From contig CAJULM010000002.1 of assembly GCA_910587285.1 (NCBI GenBank), forward strand, positions 113,116 through 138,115: a stretch of DNA of 25,000 nucleotides. Direction: 5' to 3'. The DNA comes from an uncultured Oscillospiraceae bacterium. Lineage in GTDB: Bacteria; Bacillota; Clostridia; Oscillospirales; Oscillospiraceae. The translations under genes and the position numbers were made by a program. The notes under the pieces are model-generated. The model ran no database searches and was not told the DNA's origin. It was given only the letters and a program-made list of their open reading frames with translations. How positions within the stretch are numbered: the first letter of the stretch is position 1; the number at the start of each line of letters is the position of its first letter. Below are positions 14,638 to 21,623 of this stretch, piece by piece.

Positions 14638-16614
14638 ATGAACGACAAGAAATTTTATATCACCACACCCATCTACTACCCCTCGGGCAAGCTGCACATC
14701 GGCCACTCCTATACTACCGTGGCCGCAGATGTCATGGCCCGTTACAAGCGGCTCCAGGGCTATGACGTGATGTTCCTCACCGGCACCGACGAGCACGGCC
14801 AGAAGATTGAGGACAAGGCCAGGGAGGCCGGGGTCACTCCCCAGGAGTTTGTGGACAATATCGTGGCCGCTCCCGGCGGCGTGCTGGACCTGTGGAAGCT
14901 GATGAACATCTCCTACGACCGGTTCATCCGCACCACCGATGCGTACCACGTGGAATCCATCCAGAAGATCTTCAAGCAGATGTACGACAACGGGGACATC
15001 TACAAGGGCTCCTACAAGGGCAAGTACTGCAAGCCCTGCGAGTCCTTCTGGACGGAATCCCAGCTGGTGGACGGCAAGTGCCCCGACTGCGGCCGGGAGG
15101 TGATGGACGCGGAGGAGGAGGCGTACTTCTTCCGCGCCTCCAAGTATGCCGACCGAGTTCGGGACCTGCTGCTGAACACCGACTTTCTGGAGCCCAAGAG
15201 CCGCGTCCATGAGATGGTGAACAACTTCATCGACTGCGAGGGCGGCCTCCAGGACCTATGCGTGTCCCGCACCTCCTTCACCTGGGGCGTGCCCGTGGAC
15301 TTCGACCCCGGCCACGTGGTATACGTGTGGCTGGACGCGCTGTTCAACTATATGACCGCCCTGGGCTATCAAAACGACCAATATCACGACCTGGAGAAGT
15401 TCTGGCCCGCCGACGCCCACTTCGTGGGCAAGGAGATCGTCCGGTTCCACGCCATCTACTGGCCCGCCTTCCTCATGAGCATGGACCTGCCCCTGCCCAA
15501 GAAGCTGTACGGCCACGGCTGGCTCAACTTCAACGGGGACAAGATGTCCAAGTCCAAGGGCAACGTGGTGGACCCCCACCTGCTGTCCCAGCGGTACGGG
15601 GTGGACGCCCTGCGGTTCTTCCTGCTGCGCTCCTTCCCCTTTGGCTCCGACGGCAATTTCACCAACGAGCTGCTCATCCAGACCATCAACAACGACCTGG
15701 CCAACGACCTGGGCAATTTGGTGAGCCGCACCACCGCCATGGCGGAGAAGTATTTCGGCGGAAAGCTGCCCGAAGCCCGGCAGGCAAACCCTGAGCTGGA
15801 CGACAGCCTGATCTCCCTGGCCGCCGGCCTCCGCGCCCGGTACGAGGACCATATGGAGAAGTTCCAGTTCCAGAACGCCCTGGAGGAGATTTTCAAGGTC
15901 ATCCAGCGGGCCAACAAGTATATCGACGAGAACGCCCCCTGGGCCTTGGCCAAGGACATGGAGGCCAACGGCCCCCGGCTGGCGGCGGTGCTCTACAACC
16001 TGCTGGAGAGCGTCCGGGTGTGCACCGTCCTGCTGACCCCCTTCATACCGGACAGCTGCGGAAAGATTTTCGCCCAGATCGGCGCGGACGAGAATGCCCG
16101 CACCTGGGACAGCGCGGAGCAGTGGGGCCTTCTGCCCGGCAACATCTGCGTCACCAAGGGGGAGAACCTGTTCCCCCGCATCGACATGGCAAAGGAGCTG
16201 AGTGAATTGGACGCCATCATGGAGGAGGCCAAAAAGGCCGCCCTGCCTGAGCTTGAGGTGGAGCCGTTTATCGAGGAACACGTGGATTTCGACACCTTCT
16301 GCAAGTCCGACTTCCGGGCGGTGAAGGTGAAGGCCTGCGAAAACGTGCGCAAGTCCGACAAACTGCTCAAGTTCACCCTGGACGACGGCACGGGAACCGA
16401 CCGGCAGATTTTGTCCGGCATCGCCATGTACTACAAGCCCGAGGAGCTGGTGGGCAAGACCTTGGTGGCCATTGTCAACCTGCCCCCCCGGAAGATGATG
16501 GGCCGGGAGAGCCAGGGGATGCTCATCTCCGCCGTCCACACCGAAAAGGGAGAGGAAGTCCTTCACCTGCTCATGGTGGACGACACCATCCCCGCCGGAG
16601 CCAAGCTGTGCTGA
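14638..16614 (+). CDS. metG: Methionine-tRNA ligase
   Basis: Charges tRNA(Met) with methionine for initiation and elongation. The 658-residue protein is a class I synthetase: HIGH (H20-H23), the TGTDEHGQKI block, zinc-binding cysteines in CKPC (C131, C134) and CPDC (C148, C151), and KMSKS (302-306). It ends in an EMAP/Trbp111-like tRNA-binding domain (about 550-658), with DFRAVKVKACENV and NLPPRKMMGRESQGMLISA, as in Bacillus MetS. The start follows AGGAGG by about 9 bases. No T-box leader fits in the 22-base gap, so it probably depends on upstream transcription. Its end overlaps tatD by 7 bases. Confidence 0.97.
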   Translation: MNDKKFYITTPIYYPSGKLHIGHSYTTVAADVMARYKRLQGYDVMFLTGTDEHGQKIEDKAREAGVTPQEFVDNIVAAPGGVLDLWKLMNISYDRFIRTTDAYHVESIQKIFKQMYDNGDIYKGSYKGKYCKPCESFWTESQLVDGKCPDCGREVMDAEEEAYFFRASKYADRVRDLLLNTDFLEPKSRVHEMVNNFIDCEGGLQDLCVSRTSFTWGVPVDFDPGHVVYVWLDALFNYMTALGYQNDQYHDLEKFWPADAHFVGKEIVRFHAIYWPAFLMSMDLPLPKKLYGHGWLNFNGDKMSKSKGNVVDPHLLSQRYGVDALRFFLLRSFPFGSDGNFTNELLIQTINNDLANDLGNLVSRTTAMAEKYFGGKLPEARQANPELDDSLISLAAGLRARYEDHMEKFQFQNALEEIFKVIQRANKYIDENAPWALAKDMEANGPRLAAVLYNLLESVRVCTVLLTPFIPDSCGKIFAQIGADENARTWDSAEQWGLLPGNICVTKGENLFPRIDMAKELSELDAIMEEAKKAALPELEVEPFIEEHVDFDTFCKSDFRAVKVKACENVRKSDKLLKFTLDDGTGTDRQILSGIAMYYKPEELVGKTLVAIVNLPPRKMMGRESQGMLISAVHTEKGEEVLHLLMVDDTIPAGAKLC

Positions 16615-17393
16615 CCGGCCTGTTCGACACCCACGCCCATTACGACGCCCGCCAGTTCGACCCCGACCGGGACCAGGTGCTCTCTGCCCTGCCCGGCCAG
16701 GGGGTGGAGCTGGTGGTCAATCCCGGCTGCGACCTGGCCAGCTCCCGTAAGGCGGTGGAGCTGGCCGAGCTCTATCCCTTTGTCTACGCCGCCGTGGGGG
16801 TGCACCCGGAGGAGTGCGCCGACTGGATAGAATCGGACGTGGAGGAGCTGCGGTCACTGGCCGCCCAGCCCAAGGTGGTGGCCATCGGGGAGATTGGACT
16901 GGACTACTACTGGCCGGAAAATCCCCCGCGGGAGCTGCAAAAACAGGTCTTTCGCGCCCAGATGGCCCTGGCGCAAGAGCTGGACCTGCCCGTCATCGTC
17001 CACGACCGGGAGGCCCACGGGGACAGCCTGGACATCGTGCGGGACTTCCCCCAGGTGCGCGGGGTGTTCCACTGCTTCTCCGGCAGCACCGAGATGGCCG
17101 GAGAACTGGTGAAGCTGGGCTGGATGATCTCCTTTACCGGGGTGCTCACCTATCAAAACGCCCGCAAGGCGGTGGAGGCCGCCCAGGCCATCCCCTTGGA
17201 GCGCATTATGATTGAGACGGACAGCCCTTATATGGCCCCTGTCCCTCACCGGGGAACGCGCAACCACTCCGGCTATGTGGCCCACACCTGCCGGCGGCTG
17301 GCCGAGATAAAGGGAATCACCGCAGAAAACTGTGCCCAAATCACGATGGAGAACGGAGAGCGGTTCTTCAATATCCTCGGTGGGCACGATTGA
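16608..17393 (+). CDS. tatD: TatD-family metal-dependent DNase
   Basis: A TIM-barrel hydrolase of the TatD/YabD family with nuclease activity reported for homologues. It is 261 residues, the usual length. Metal ligands are visible: HAH (H9, H11), E95 in GEIGLDYYW, H132 in VIVHDREAHGD, H155 in GVFHCFSGS and D205 in IETDSPYMAP. The start is a GTG that overlaps the end of metG by 7 bases, with GGAG (16597-16600) 7 bases upstream, so translation is probably coupled. metG-tatD is a known Firmicute pair. It is the last gene of the long operon; AT-rich regulatory DNA follows. Confidence 0.95.
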   Translation: MLTGLFDTHAHYDARQFDPDRDQVLSALPGQGVELVVNPGCDLASSRKAVELAELYPFVYAAVGVHPEECADWIESDVEELRSLAAQPKVVAIGEIGLDYYWPENPPRELQKQVFRAQMALAQELDLPVIVHDREAHGDSLDIVRDFPQVRGVFHCFSGSTEMAGELVKLGWMISFTGVLTYQNARKAVEAAQAIPLERIMIETDSPYMAPVPHRGTRNHSGYVAHTCRRLAEIKGITAENCAQITMENGERFFNILGGHD

Positions 17394-17420
17394 ATCTGAC
17401 ATTTTTTGTATATTCTGGCG

Positions 17421-17456
17421 TTTCATGTCGAACCGCCATGAAAAAATTTTTCCCTT
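17421..17456 (+). terminator. Weak candidate terminator after tatD
   Basis: TTTCATG (17421-17427) pairs with CATGAAA (17437-17443) around a 9-base loop, followed by AAA and a T-rich run. An alternative pairing, TGGCG (17416-17420) with CGCCA (17434-17438), competes with it. The stem is AT-rich and weak, but the position is right for the operon end. Confidence 0.35.
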
Positions 17457-17490
17457 TCTCATATTTTTTTAGAATATTTTGAAAATTCCC

Positions 17491-17519
17491 TTGACACACT
17501 TTTAACGCAGTGTTATACT
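17491..17519 (+). promoter_or_regulatory. Strong sigma-A promoter of the cold-shock gene
   Basis: A perfect TTGACA (17491-17496), a 17-base spacer and TATACT (17514-17519), with AT-rich DNA upstream that could act as an UP element. Transcription should start near 17526, giving a leader of about 109 bases before the ATG at 17635. Confidence 0.9.
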
Positions 17520-17550
17520 GATAATGGTTTTGATGTATGAACTGATTTGT

Positions 17551-17588
17551 GTCCGCCCTTTCGTACATGAGAAGGGGTGGACTTTTTT
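17551..17588 (+). terminator. Terminator-like hairpin inside the csp leader
   Basis: GTCCGCCCTT (17551-17560) pairs with AAGGGGTGGAC (17572-17582), with one G-U pair and one bulged G, around an 11-base loop. Six T residues follow directly (17583-17588). It has the form of an intrinsic terminator and lies between the promoter and the ribosome binding site, so it could act as an attenuator. Conditional read-through is inferred, not seen. Confidence 0.65.
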
Positions 17589-17634
17589 CTTCTACTTTCA
17601 AAACGATTTTTTACAAATAAGGAGGAAACAGGAA

Positions 17635-17853
17635 ATGACCGGTATCGTCAAATGGTTCAACGCTGAGAAGGGCTACGGCTTCATCACCCCCGACGACGGC
17701 AGCGAGGATGTGTTTGTGCACTTCTCCGCCATCGTGGCCGATGGCTACAAGAAGCTGCTGGAGGGCCAGAAGGTCACTTTTGAGACCGAGCCCGATCCCC
17801 GCGGCGCCAAGGGCGTGCGCGCTACCAACGTAGTCGCTGTCACTGAGGAGTAA
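17635..17853 (+). CDS. csp: Cold-shock domain protein
   Basis: A 72-residue single cold-shock domain that binds single-stranded RNA or DNA and acts as an RNA chaperone. The RNA-binding motifs are clear: KGYGFIT (12-18) and VFVHF (26-30), within GIVKWFNAEKGYGF. It is slightly longer than the 66-residue Bacillus proteins, mainly because of the ADGYKKL insertion, a variant I have seen in clostridial members. The start follows AAGGAGG (17619-17625) by 9 bases. The frame is open back to 17524, but that start would lie at the transcription start itself, so it is rejected. It is a single-gene unit with a long AT-rich leader and a strong terminator. Confidence 0.96.
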   Translation: MTGIVKWFNAEKGYGFITPDDGSEDVFVHFSAIVADGYKKLLEGQKVTFETEPDPRGAKGVRATNVVAVTEE

Positions 17854-17861
17854 TTCCTGCG

Positions 17862-17898
17862 AAAAAGTGCCTACCGCATAGCGGCAGGCACTTTTTTT
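17862..17898. terminator. Bidirectional terminator between csp and the DUF896 gene
   Basis: AGTGCCT (17866-17872) pairs with AGGCACT (17886-17892), extended inside by CCGC/GCGG after one mismatch. A-run 17862-17866 and T-run 17892-17898 flank it, so it works on both strands. The T-run overlaps the stop codon of the DUF896 gene. Confidence 0.92.
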
Positions 17899-18103
17899 AC
17901 TGTTTTTTGGGAAGCTTGCGCTTGGCGCCGTCCGGCCCCACGATATAGGTGCGGTCCAGCTGCCCGGTGAGACTGGCCTTCACGCTGGCGATATACTCCC
18001 GCCGCAGGGCGTCCCGCTCGGAAAGCTCCTCCGGCGTGAGCGTCTCCCCCGCCTTCACCCGGCGGGCCAGCTCATTGATGCGGTCAATTTTCGCCTGTTC
18101 CAT
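17897..18103 (-). CDS. DUF896 family protein (YnzC-like)
   Basis: A 68-residue protein with the DUF896 pattern: a helical hairpin (IDRINELARRVKAGETLTPEE, then LRREYIASVKASL) and a basic C-terminal tail (GAKRKLPKKQ). Bacillus YnzC is the best known relative; the biochemical role is not established. The ATG shares one base with the stop of the upstream ylmH-like gene (TAATG), so it is probably translated by coupling. I chose this start over a longer frame reading back to 18238, because the extra residues are GC-rich shadow sequence inside the ylmH-like gene and do not match the family. Confidence 0.9.
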   Translation of the reverse strand: MEQAKIDRINELARRVKAGETLTPEELSERDALRREYIASVKASLTGQLDRTYIVGPDGAKRKLPKKQ

Positions 18104-18897
18104 TACAGATACCTCTCGATTTCGATGATAATCCGGCCCTTTCGGGACTGACCGCCCACCGTCTTCAGCACGCACTTGCCCAGCCCCCGGCAGGTGAGCA
18201 CGTCCCCCTGGGCCACCGCCCGGTCCGGCTTGAGGCACTCCCGGTGGTTGACGGACACCCGCCCCCCAGTGACGGCGTCCGCCGCCTTCCCCCTCGCCAG
18301 GGAAAAGCCGGAGGCGAGCACCGCGTCCAGCCGCAGGGTGGACACCGTGTCATGGATCAGCTTTACCTCCACTGGGGCGGGGGTCAGCTCCGCCAGACCA
18401 ATTTCCTTCAGCTTCAGCCTGTACCGCCCCGCCTGGTCGAACTGGGACAGGATGATGGGGGCGGCGTCCTTCAGGCAGACGATCTGGGCGGACTTCTCCC
18501 CCACCAGGATATCGCCCACCTTTTCGCGGGTCAGGCCGATGCCCATCAGCCCGCCCAGCAGATCCCGGTGGGTGAGCTCCGCTCCTGTGGGCGGGTAGGC
18601 GCACTCAATGGCGGCCAGCTCGTCCGCCGCGCCCCAATCGTCCGGCTCCTGCCAGTCGGGGAGGAACACGCAGATGGTGCGCTCCGCGCCCTCAAACCCG
18701 CCGTGAAATAGGTGGCTGGGATGACCTATGGCGGCGATGAGCGGCTCTAACGCCGCCCTCAGGGCGGGAGAGAGAAACTGGGTGGCGCAGGGGATGGAGC
18801 GGTTGACCGCCCGGTCCAGCTGATCCAGGGCCCGGGCCAGAACAACGCGCTCCTCCGGGTCCTTAGAGAATTTGTTTAAAAGCTCTGTCTTATTCAT
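18103..18897 (-). CDS. ylmH: YlmH-like S4-domain RNA-binding protein
   Basis: A 264-residue protein resembling YlmH. The N-terminal region (LLNKFSKDPEERVVLARALD and FHGGFEGAERTICVFLPDW) and middle region (LTHRDLLGGLMGIGLTREKVGDILV) are typical. The C-terminal S4 RNA-binding domain (about 180-240) reads LRLDAVLASGFSLARGKAADAV, then GRVSVNHREC. In Bacillus the gene lies in the division cluster, and recent work links YlmH to ribosome-associated quality control. Here it lies elsewhere, between a Nudix gene and a DUF896 gene, with overlaps of 4 and 1 bases. That suggests a co-translated three-gene unit. Confidence 0.9.
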   Translation of the reverse strand: MNKTELLNKFSKDPEERVVLARALDQLDRAVNRSIPCATQFLSPALRAALEPLIAAIGHPSHLFHGGFEGAERTICVFLPDWQEPDDWGAADELAAIECAYPPTGAELTHRDLLGGLMGIGLTREKVGDILVGEKSAQIVCLKDAAPIILSQFDQAGRYRLKLKEIGLAELTPAPVEVKLIHDTVSTLRLDAVLASGFSLARGKAADAVTGGRVSVNHRECLKPDRAVAQGDVLTCRGLGKCVLKTVGGQSRKGRIIIEIERYL

Positions 18898-19301
18898 AGG
18901 ATGCCTCTCCTCCGGGCTTCTTCCATCAGCTTGGGCTGGATGAGTGGATAGGTCCAGTGGTCAGGTAGGCCGTCCATCAGATAGATTTCCCTGATTTCAT
19001 GGTGCAATCCGCGCTCCAACGCGGTAATCTCCGCATAGTACAGCATACCATAGTCCCGGAAGGAGTAGGCGCACACTGGGGTCAGAGTAAACTCCGACGC
19101 GCCGGTCTCCTCCGCCAGCTCCCGACGCGCCGCCTCCAGGATCGTTTCCCCCGGCTCCCTGTGTCCGCCGGGAGCCTCCAGGGTGTCACGCTCCCGGTGG
19201 CGGCAGAACACCCACTTGCCCTGATATTTGGCGATGATAACCGCGTATTTCAACAGGGCATCGTCCACAAGGTCATAAAATTTTACTTCAGGCTGTTCCA
19301 A
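18894..19301 (-). CDS. Nudix hydrolase
   Basis: A 135-residue single-domain protein with a complete Nudix box: G46-x5-E52-x7-R60-E61-L62-x-E64-E65-x-G67, within PGGHREPGETILEAARREL. Such enzymes hydrolyse nucleoside diphosphates linked to another group; the substrate cannot be read from the sequence. The start is a TTG (19301) with AGAAGG 8 bases upstream. That ribosome binding site belongs to the repeated exporter-tail segment. The stop overlaps the ylmH-like start (ATGA), so the two are coupled. Confidence 0.92.
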   Translation of the reverse strand: MEQPEVKFYDLVDDALLKYAVIIAKYQGKWVFCRHRERDTLEAPGGHREPGETILEAARRELAEETGASEFTLTPVCAYSFRDYGMLYYAEITALERGLHHEIREIYLMDGLPDHWTYPLIQPKLMEEARRRGIL

Positions 19302-19319
19302 TCCTCACACCTTCTTGCT

Positions 19320-19367
19320 TCATACCACCCGTTTCCGGGCATACTCCCCGCCCTTGGCCAGCTCGTC
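19320..19367 (-). pseudogene. Remnant copy of an ABC exporter C-terminus
   Basis: Read on the - strand, these 48 bases encode DELAKGGEYARKRVV and a stop. The intact exporter ends in ELLAKGGEYAQLYNAQKRVV. The DNA matches at 24 of 25 bases over 19338-19362 versus 19780-19804; then an in-frame gap of 15 bases follows, and the last codons differ by third-position changes (GTA to GTG) and TAA to TGA. The similarity runs on into the spacer and ribosome binding site. It has no start of its own. It is either the relic of a second exporter gene or one end of a duplication around the Imm51-like gene. Confidence 0.8.
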
Positions 19368-19368
19368 A

Positions 19369-19728
19369 TCAGTCCCACTCAATGTCATCGCCGTGCTCCC
19401 GCACCAGGCGGCACGCCTCCTCCCCGTCCTCCACCATGGCGCGGATGAGCTCCACCACCTTTTTTGCCTTCGCCTCATTTTCCGGCGAAAGGGGGTAATA
19501 GCCCGCGTAGGAGCCCGCCTCCGGGTCGTGCTCCAGCCCCTCCAGCAGAGCGGGCTCCCGCTGGGCCAGATACCAGTCCAGCAGGGCCGCCCAGTTATAG
19601 CCGTTCATGTAGGCCAGCTCGTGGGCGGCGTTCATCTGCTCCCCCACATGGAAGGGCCTTTCCGCCTCCACGTCGAAGGATATCCCCACCTGGTTCCCGT
19701 ACTGAAAGACCGACACATAATCGTCCAT
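19369..19728 (-). CDS. Imm51-like putative immunity protein
   Basis: A small acidic 119-residue protein without signal peptide or membrane segment. The pattern NGYNWAALLDWYL, then LEHDPEAGSYAGYY, then a helical C-terminus (KAKKVVELIRAMVEDGEEACRL), resembles Imm51 family immunity proteins of polymorphic toxin systems as I remember them; this is a family guess and no toxin gene lies nearby. The ATG at 19728 is preferred because AAGGAG (19742-19737) ends 8 bases before it; an in-frame GTG three codons earlier overlaps that site. It starts 18 bases after the exporter stop and is bracketed by two copies of the exporter tail. Confidence 0.6.
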   Translation of the reverse strand: MDDYVSVFQYGNQVGISFDVEAERPFHVGEQMNAAHELAYMNGYNWAALLDWYLAQREPALLEGLEHDPEAGSYAGYYPLSPENEAKAKKVVELIRAMVEDGEEACRLVREHGDDIEWD

Positions 19729-19746
19729 TGCAAACACTCCTTCTTT

Positions 19747-21492
19747 TTATACTACCCGCTTTTGCGCGTTATAGAGCTGGGCGTACTCCCCGCCCTTGGC
19801 CAGCAGTTCCTCGTGGGTGCCCTCCTCTAAAATGTGGTTGTCGTCCACCACGATGATGCGGTTGGCGCTGCGGATGGTGGACAAACGGTGGGCGATAATC
19901 AAGGTGGTGCGGCCCTTGGCCAGCTCGTCAAAGGCGGACTGAATCCGCGCCTCGGTGACGGAGTCCAGGGCGGAGGTAGCCTCGTCTAAAATCAGGATAG
20001 GCGGGTTTTTCAGGAAAATCCGGGCGATGGACACCCGCTGCTTCTGCCCGCCGGACAGCATCACGCCCCGCTCGCCCACATAGGTCTGGAACCCATCGGG
20101 CATGGACATGATATCGTCGTAGATCTCCGCCTGCTTCGCGGCCTCCACCACCTCCGCCTCGGTGGCGTCGGGACGGCCATAGCGGATATTCTCCAAAATC
20201 GTCCCGGCGAACAAAAACACGTCCTGCTGCACCACGCCGATGCTCCGGCGCAGAGAGCGCTGGGTCACCTCCCGCACATCCTGGCCATCCACCAGAATGC
20301 GGCCCCCTGTCACGTCGTAGAACCGGGGGATGAGCTGGCACAGGGTGGACTTGCCCCCGCCGGAGGGCCCCACCACCGCCACCGTCTCCCCCTGGGGGAT
20401 GTGGATGGAGACGTGGTCCAGCACCGCCGGGCCATCCTCGTAGTGGAAGGACACATTATCAATGAGGATGTCGCCTCTTGCGGTCTCCATCTCCCGGGCG
20501 TCCGGGGCGTCCTGGACGGCGGGCTCCACCCGCATCAGCTCCACAAAGCGCTTAAAGCCCGCCATGCCGTTGAGGAACTGCTCCACAAAGGCGGCCAGCT
20601 TGCGCACCGGGGTCAAAAAGGTAGAGATGTACAGGGTGAAGGCGACCAGGTCCACAAAATCCATCTCGCCCCGCATGATGAAGTAACCTCCCACCGCCAC
20701 GGTGAGCACATTCATGGCGGGCAGGGCAAACTCCAGCCCCGCGTGGTAGATGCCCATGGCCTTGTAGGACTCCCGCTTGGCCTTTTTAAACTGCTCGTTG
20801 GACTGCTCGAATTTCGCGGTCTCCTGCTCCTCGCTGGCGAAGGCCTTGGCCGTGCGCATTCCGGAGATGGCCGACTCCAGCTGGCCGTTGATGCCCGCCA
20901 TGTTCTGCTTCACCCGCACGGAGGCCCGCACCATCCTCCGGCGCTGAATGATGGTGAACACCACGAAAATGGGCACTACGGCGAACACAACCAGCGCCAG
21001 CTTCCACTGAATCGTCACCATCATGCAGAAGGCGCCCACCAGGGTGACGGCGGAGATAAACAGGTCCTCCGGGCCGTGGTGGGCCAGCTCCGTAATCTCG
21101 AACAGGTCGTTGGTGGCCCGGCTCATGAGCTGGCCGGTGCGGTTCTTGTCGTAAAAGGAAAAGGACAGGTCCTGCATATGGCTGAACAGATCCCGGCGTA
21201 TGTCCGCCTCAATGCGCACCCCCATCATATGGCCCCAATAGGTGACGACGAAGTACATCACCGCCCGCAGGGCATAGGCCGCCATCAGCAGCGCCATGAC
21301 GGCGAAAAATGCGGTGAACATATTCTGGGGCAGCAGGGTGTTCAGCGCCTCCCGGGAGGCGGCGGGGAAGGCCAGGTCCACCAGGGCGATGCCCAGGGCG
21401 CAGGCCATGTCCAAAATAAACAGCTTCATGTGGGGCTTGTAGTAGGACAGGAAAATGGGGACGTAGCCCCGCTGGAAGCGGTTGGAAGCCAT
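19747..21492 (-). CDS. ABC exporter, fused membrane and ATPase domains
   Basis: A 581-residue half-transporter of the MsbA/LmrA/BmrA type; two copies would form the working exporter, as a homodimer unless a partner exists elsewhere. The membrane domain (about 1-320) has six hydrophobic segments. The ATPase domain has Walker A GPSGGGKS (375-382), Q-loop VVQQDVFLF, signature LSGGQKQR (479-486), Walker B ILILDEATSALD and H-loop IIAHRLST (H535). All catalytic motifs are intact. The substrate cannot be told; drugs, lipids or peptides are exported by relatives. The ATG follows AAAAGGAG by about 10 bases and has a strong promoter. A remnant of a second such tail lies downstream, so it may once have been one of a tandem pair. 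Confidence 0.95.
   Translation of the reverse strand: MASNRFQRGYVPIFLSYYKPHMKLFILDMACALGIALVDLAFPAASREALNTLLPQNMFTAFFAVMALLMAAYALRAVMYFVVTYWGHMMGVRIEADIRRDLFSHMQDLSFSFYDKNRTGQLMSRATNDLFEITELAHHGPEDLFISAVTLVGAFCMMVTIQWKLALVVFAVVPIFVVFTIIQRRRMVRASVRVKQNMAGINGQLESAISGMRTAKAFASEEQETAKFEQSNEQFKKAKRESYKAMGIYHAGLEFALPAMNVLTVAVGGYFIMRGEMDFVDLVAFTLYISTFLTPVRKLAAFVEQFLNGMAGFKRFVELMRVEPAVQDAPDAREMETARGDILIDNVSFHYEDGPAVLDHVSIHIPQGETVAVVGPSGGGKSTLCQLIPRFYDVTGGRILVDGQDVREVTQRSLRRSIGVVQQDVFLFAGTILENIRYGRPDATEAEVVEAAKQAEIYDDIMSMPDGFQTYVGERGVMLSGGQKQRVSIARIFLKNPPILILDEATSALDSVTEARIQSAFDELAKGRTTLIIAHRLSTIRSANRIIVVDDNHILEEGTHEELLAKGGEYAQLYNAQKRVV
19780..19804. repeat. Direct repeat, exporter-tail copy
   Basis: This 25-base segment of the ABC exporter's last codons recurs at 19338-19362 with one mismatch. 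The pair brackets the Imm51-like gene, with about 442 bases between equivalent positions. The similarity continues past the stop codon into the following ribosome binding site in both copies. Confidence 0.85.
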
Positions 21493-21528
21493 ATGAGGAC
21501 ACTCCTTTTCACAATTTATTAAGTTATT

Positions 21529-21557
21529 AGTATAGCTGAAAGAATTTCACTTGTCAA
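21529..21557 (-). promoter_or_regulatory. sigma-A promoter of the ABC exporter unit
   Basis: On the - strand: a perfect TTGACA (21557-21552), a 17-base spacer, then TATACT (21534-21529). The start should be near 21522, with a leader of about 30 bases. Its -35 box overlaps that of the divergent promoter at 21551-21579. Confidence 0.88.
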
Positions 21558-21579
21558 TGCGCCCGATTAGGCATATAAT
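21551..21579 (+). promoter_or_regulatory. sigma-A promoter of the AEC permease gene
   Basis: TTGTCA (21551-21556), a 17-base spacer and a perfect TATAAT (21574-21579). Transcription should start near 21586. The -35 box shares five bases (21552-21556) with the -35 box of the opposite-strand ABC promoter. Confidence 0.85.
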
Positions 21580-21623
21580 ACGTTGCTGTGTGGTAAATTT
21601 GAACGAGAGAGAAGGCGCATACT

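Noticed and set aside
17524..17634. N-terminal extension of the cold-shock protein from an ATG at 17524
   Set aside because: This start lies at or before the predicted transcription start and reads through a terminator-like hairpin. The ATG at 17635 has a good ribosome binding site and gives the normal family length.
18104..18238. Longer start for the DUF896 gene
   Set aside because: The extra residues are shadow sequence inside the ylmH-like gene. The TAATG overlap gives a family-length protein.
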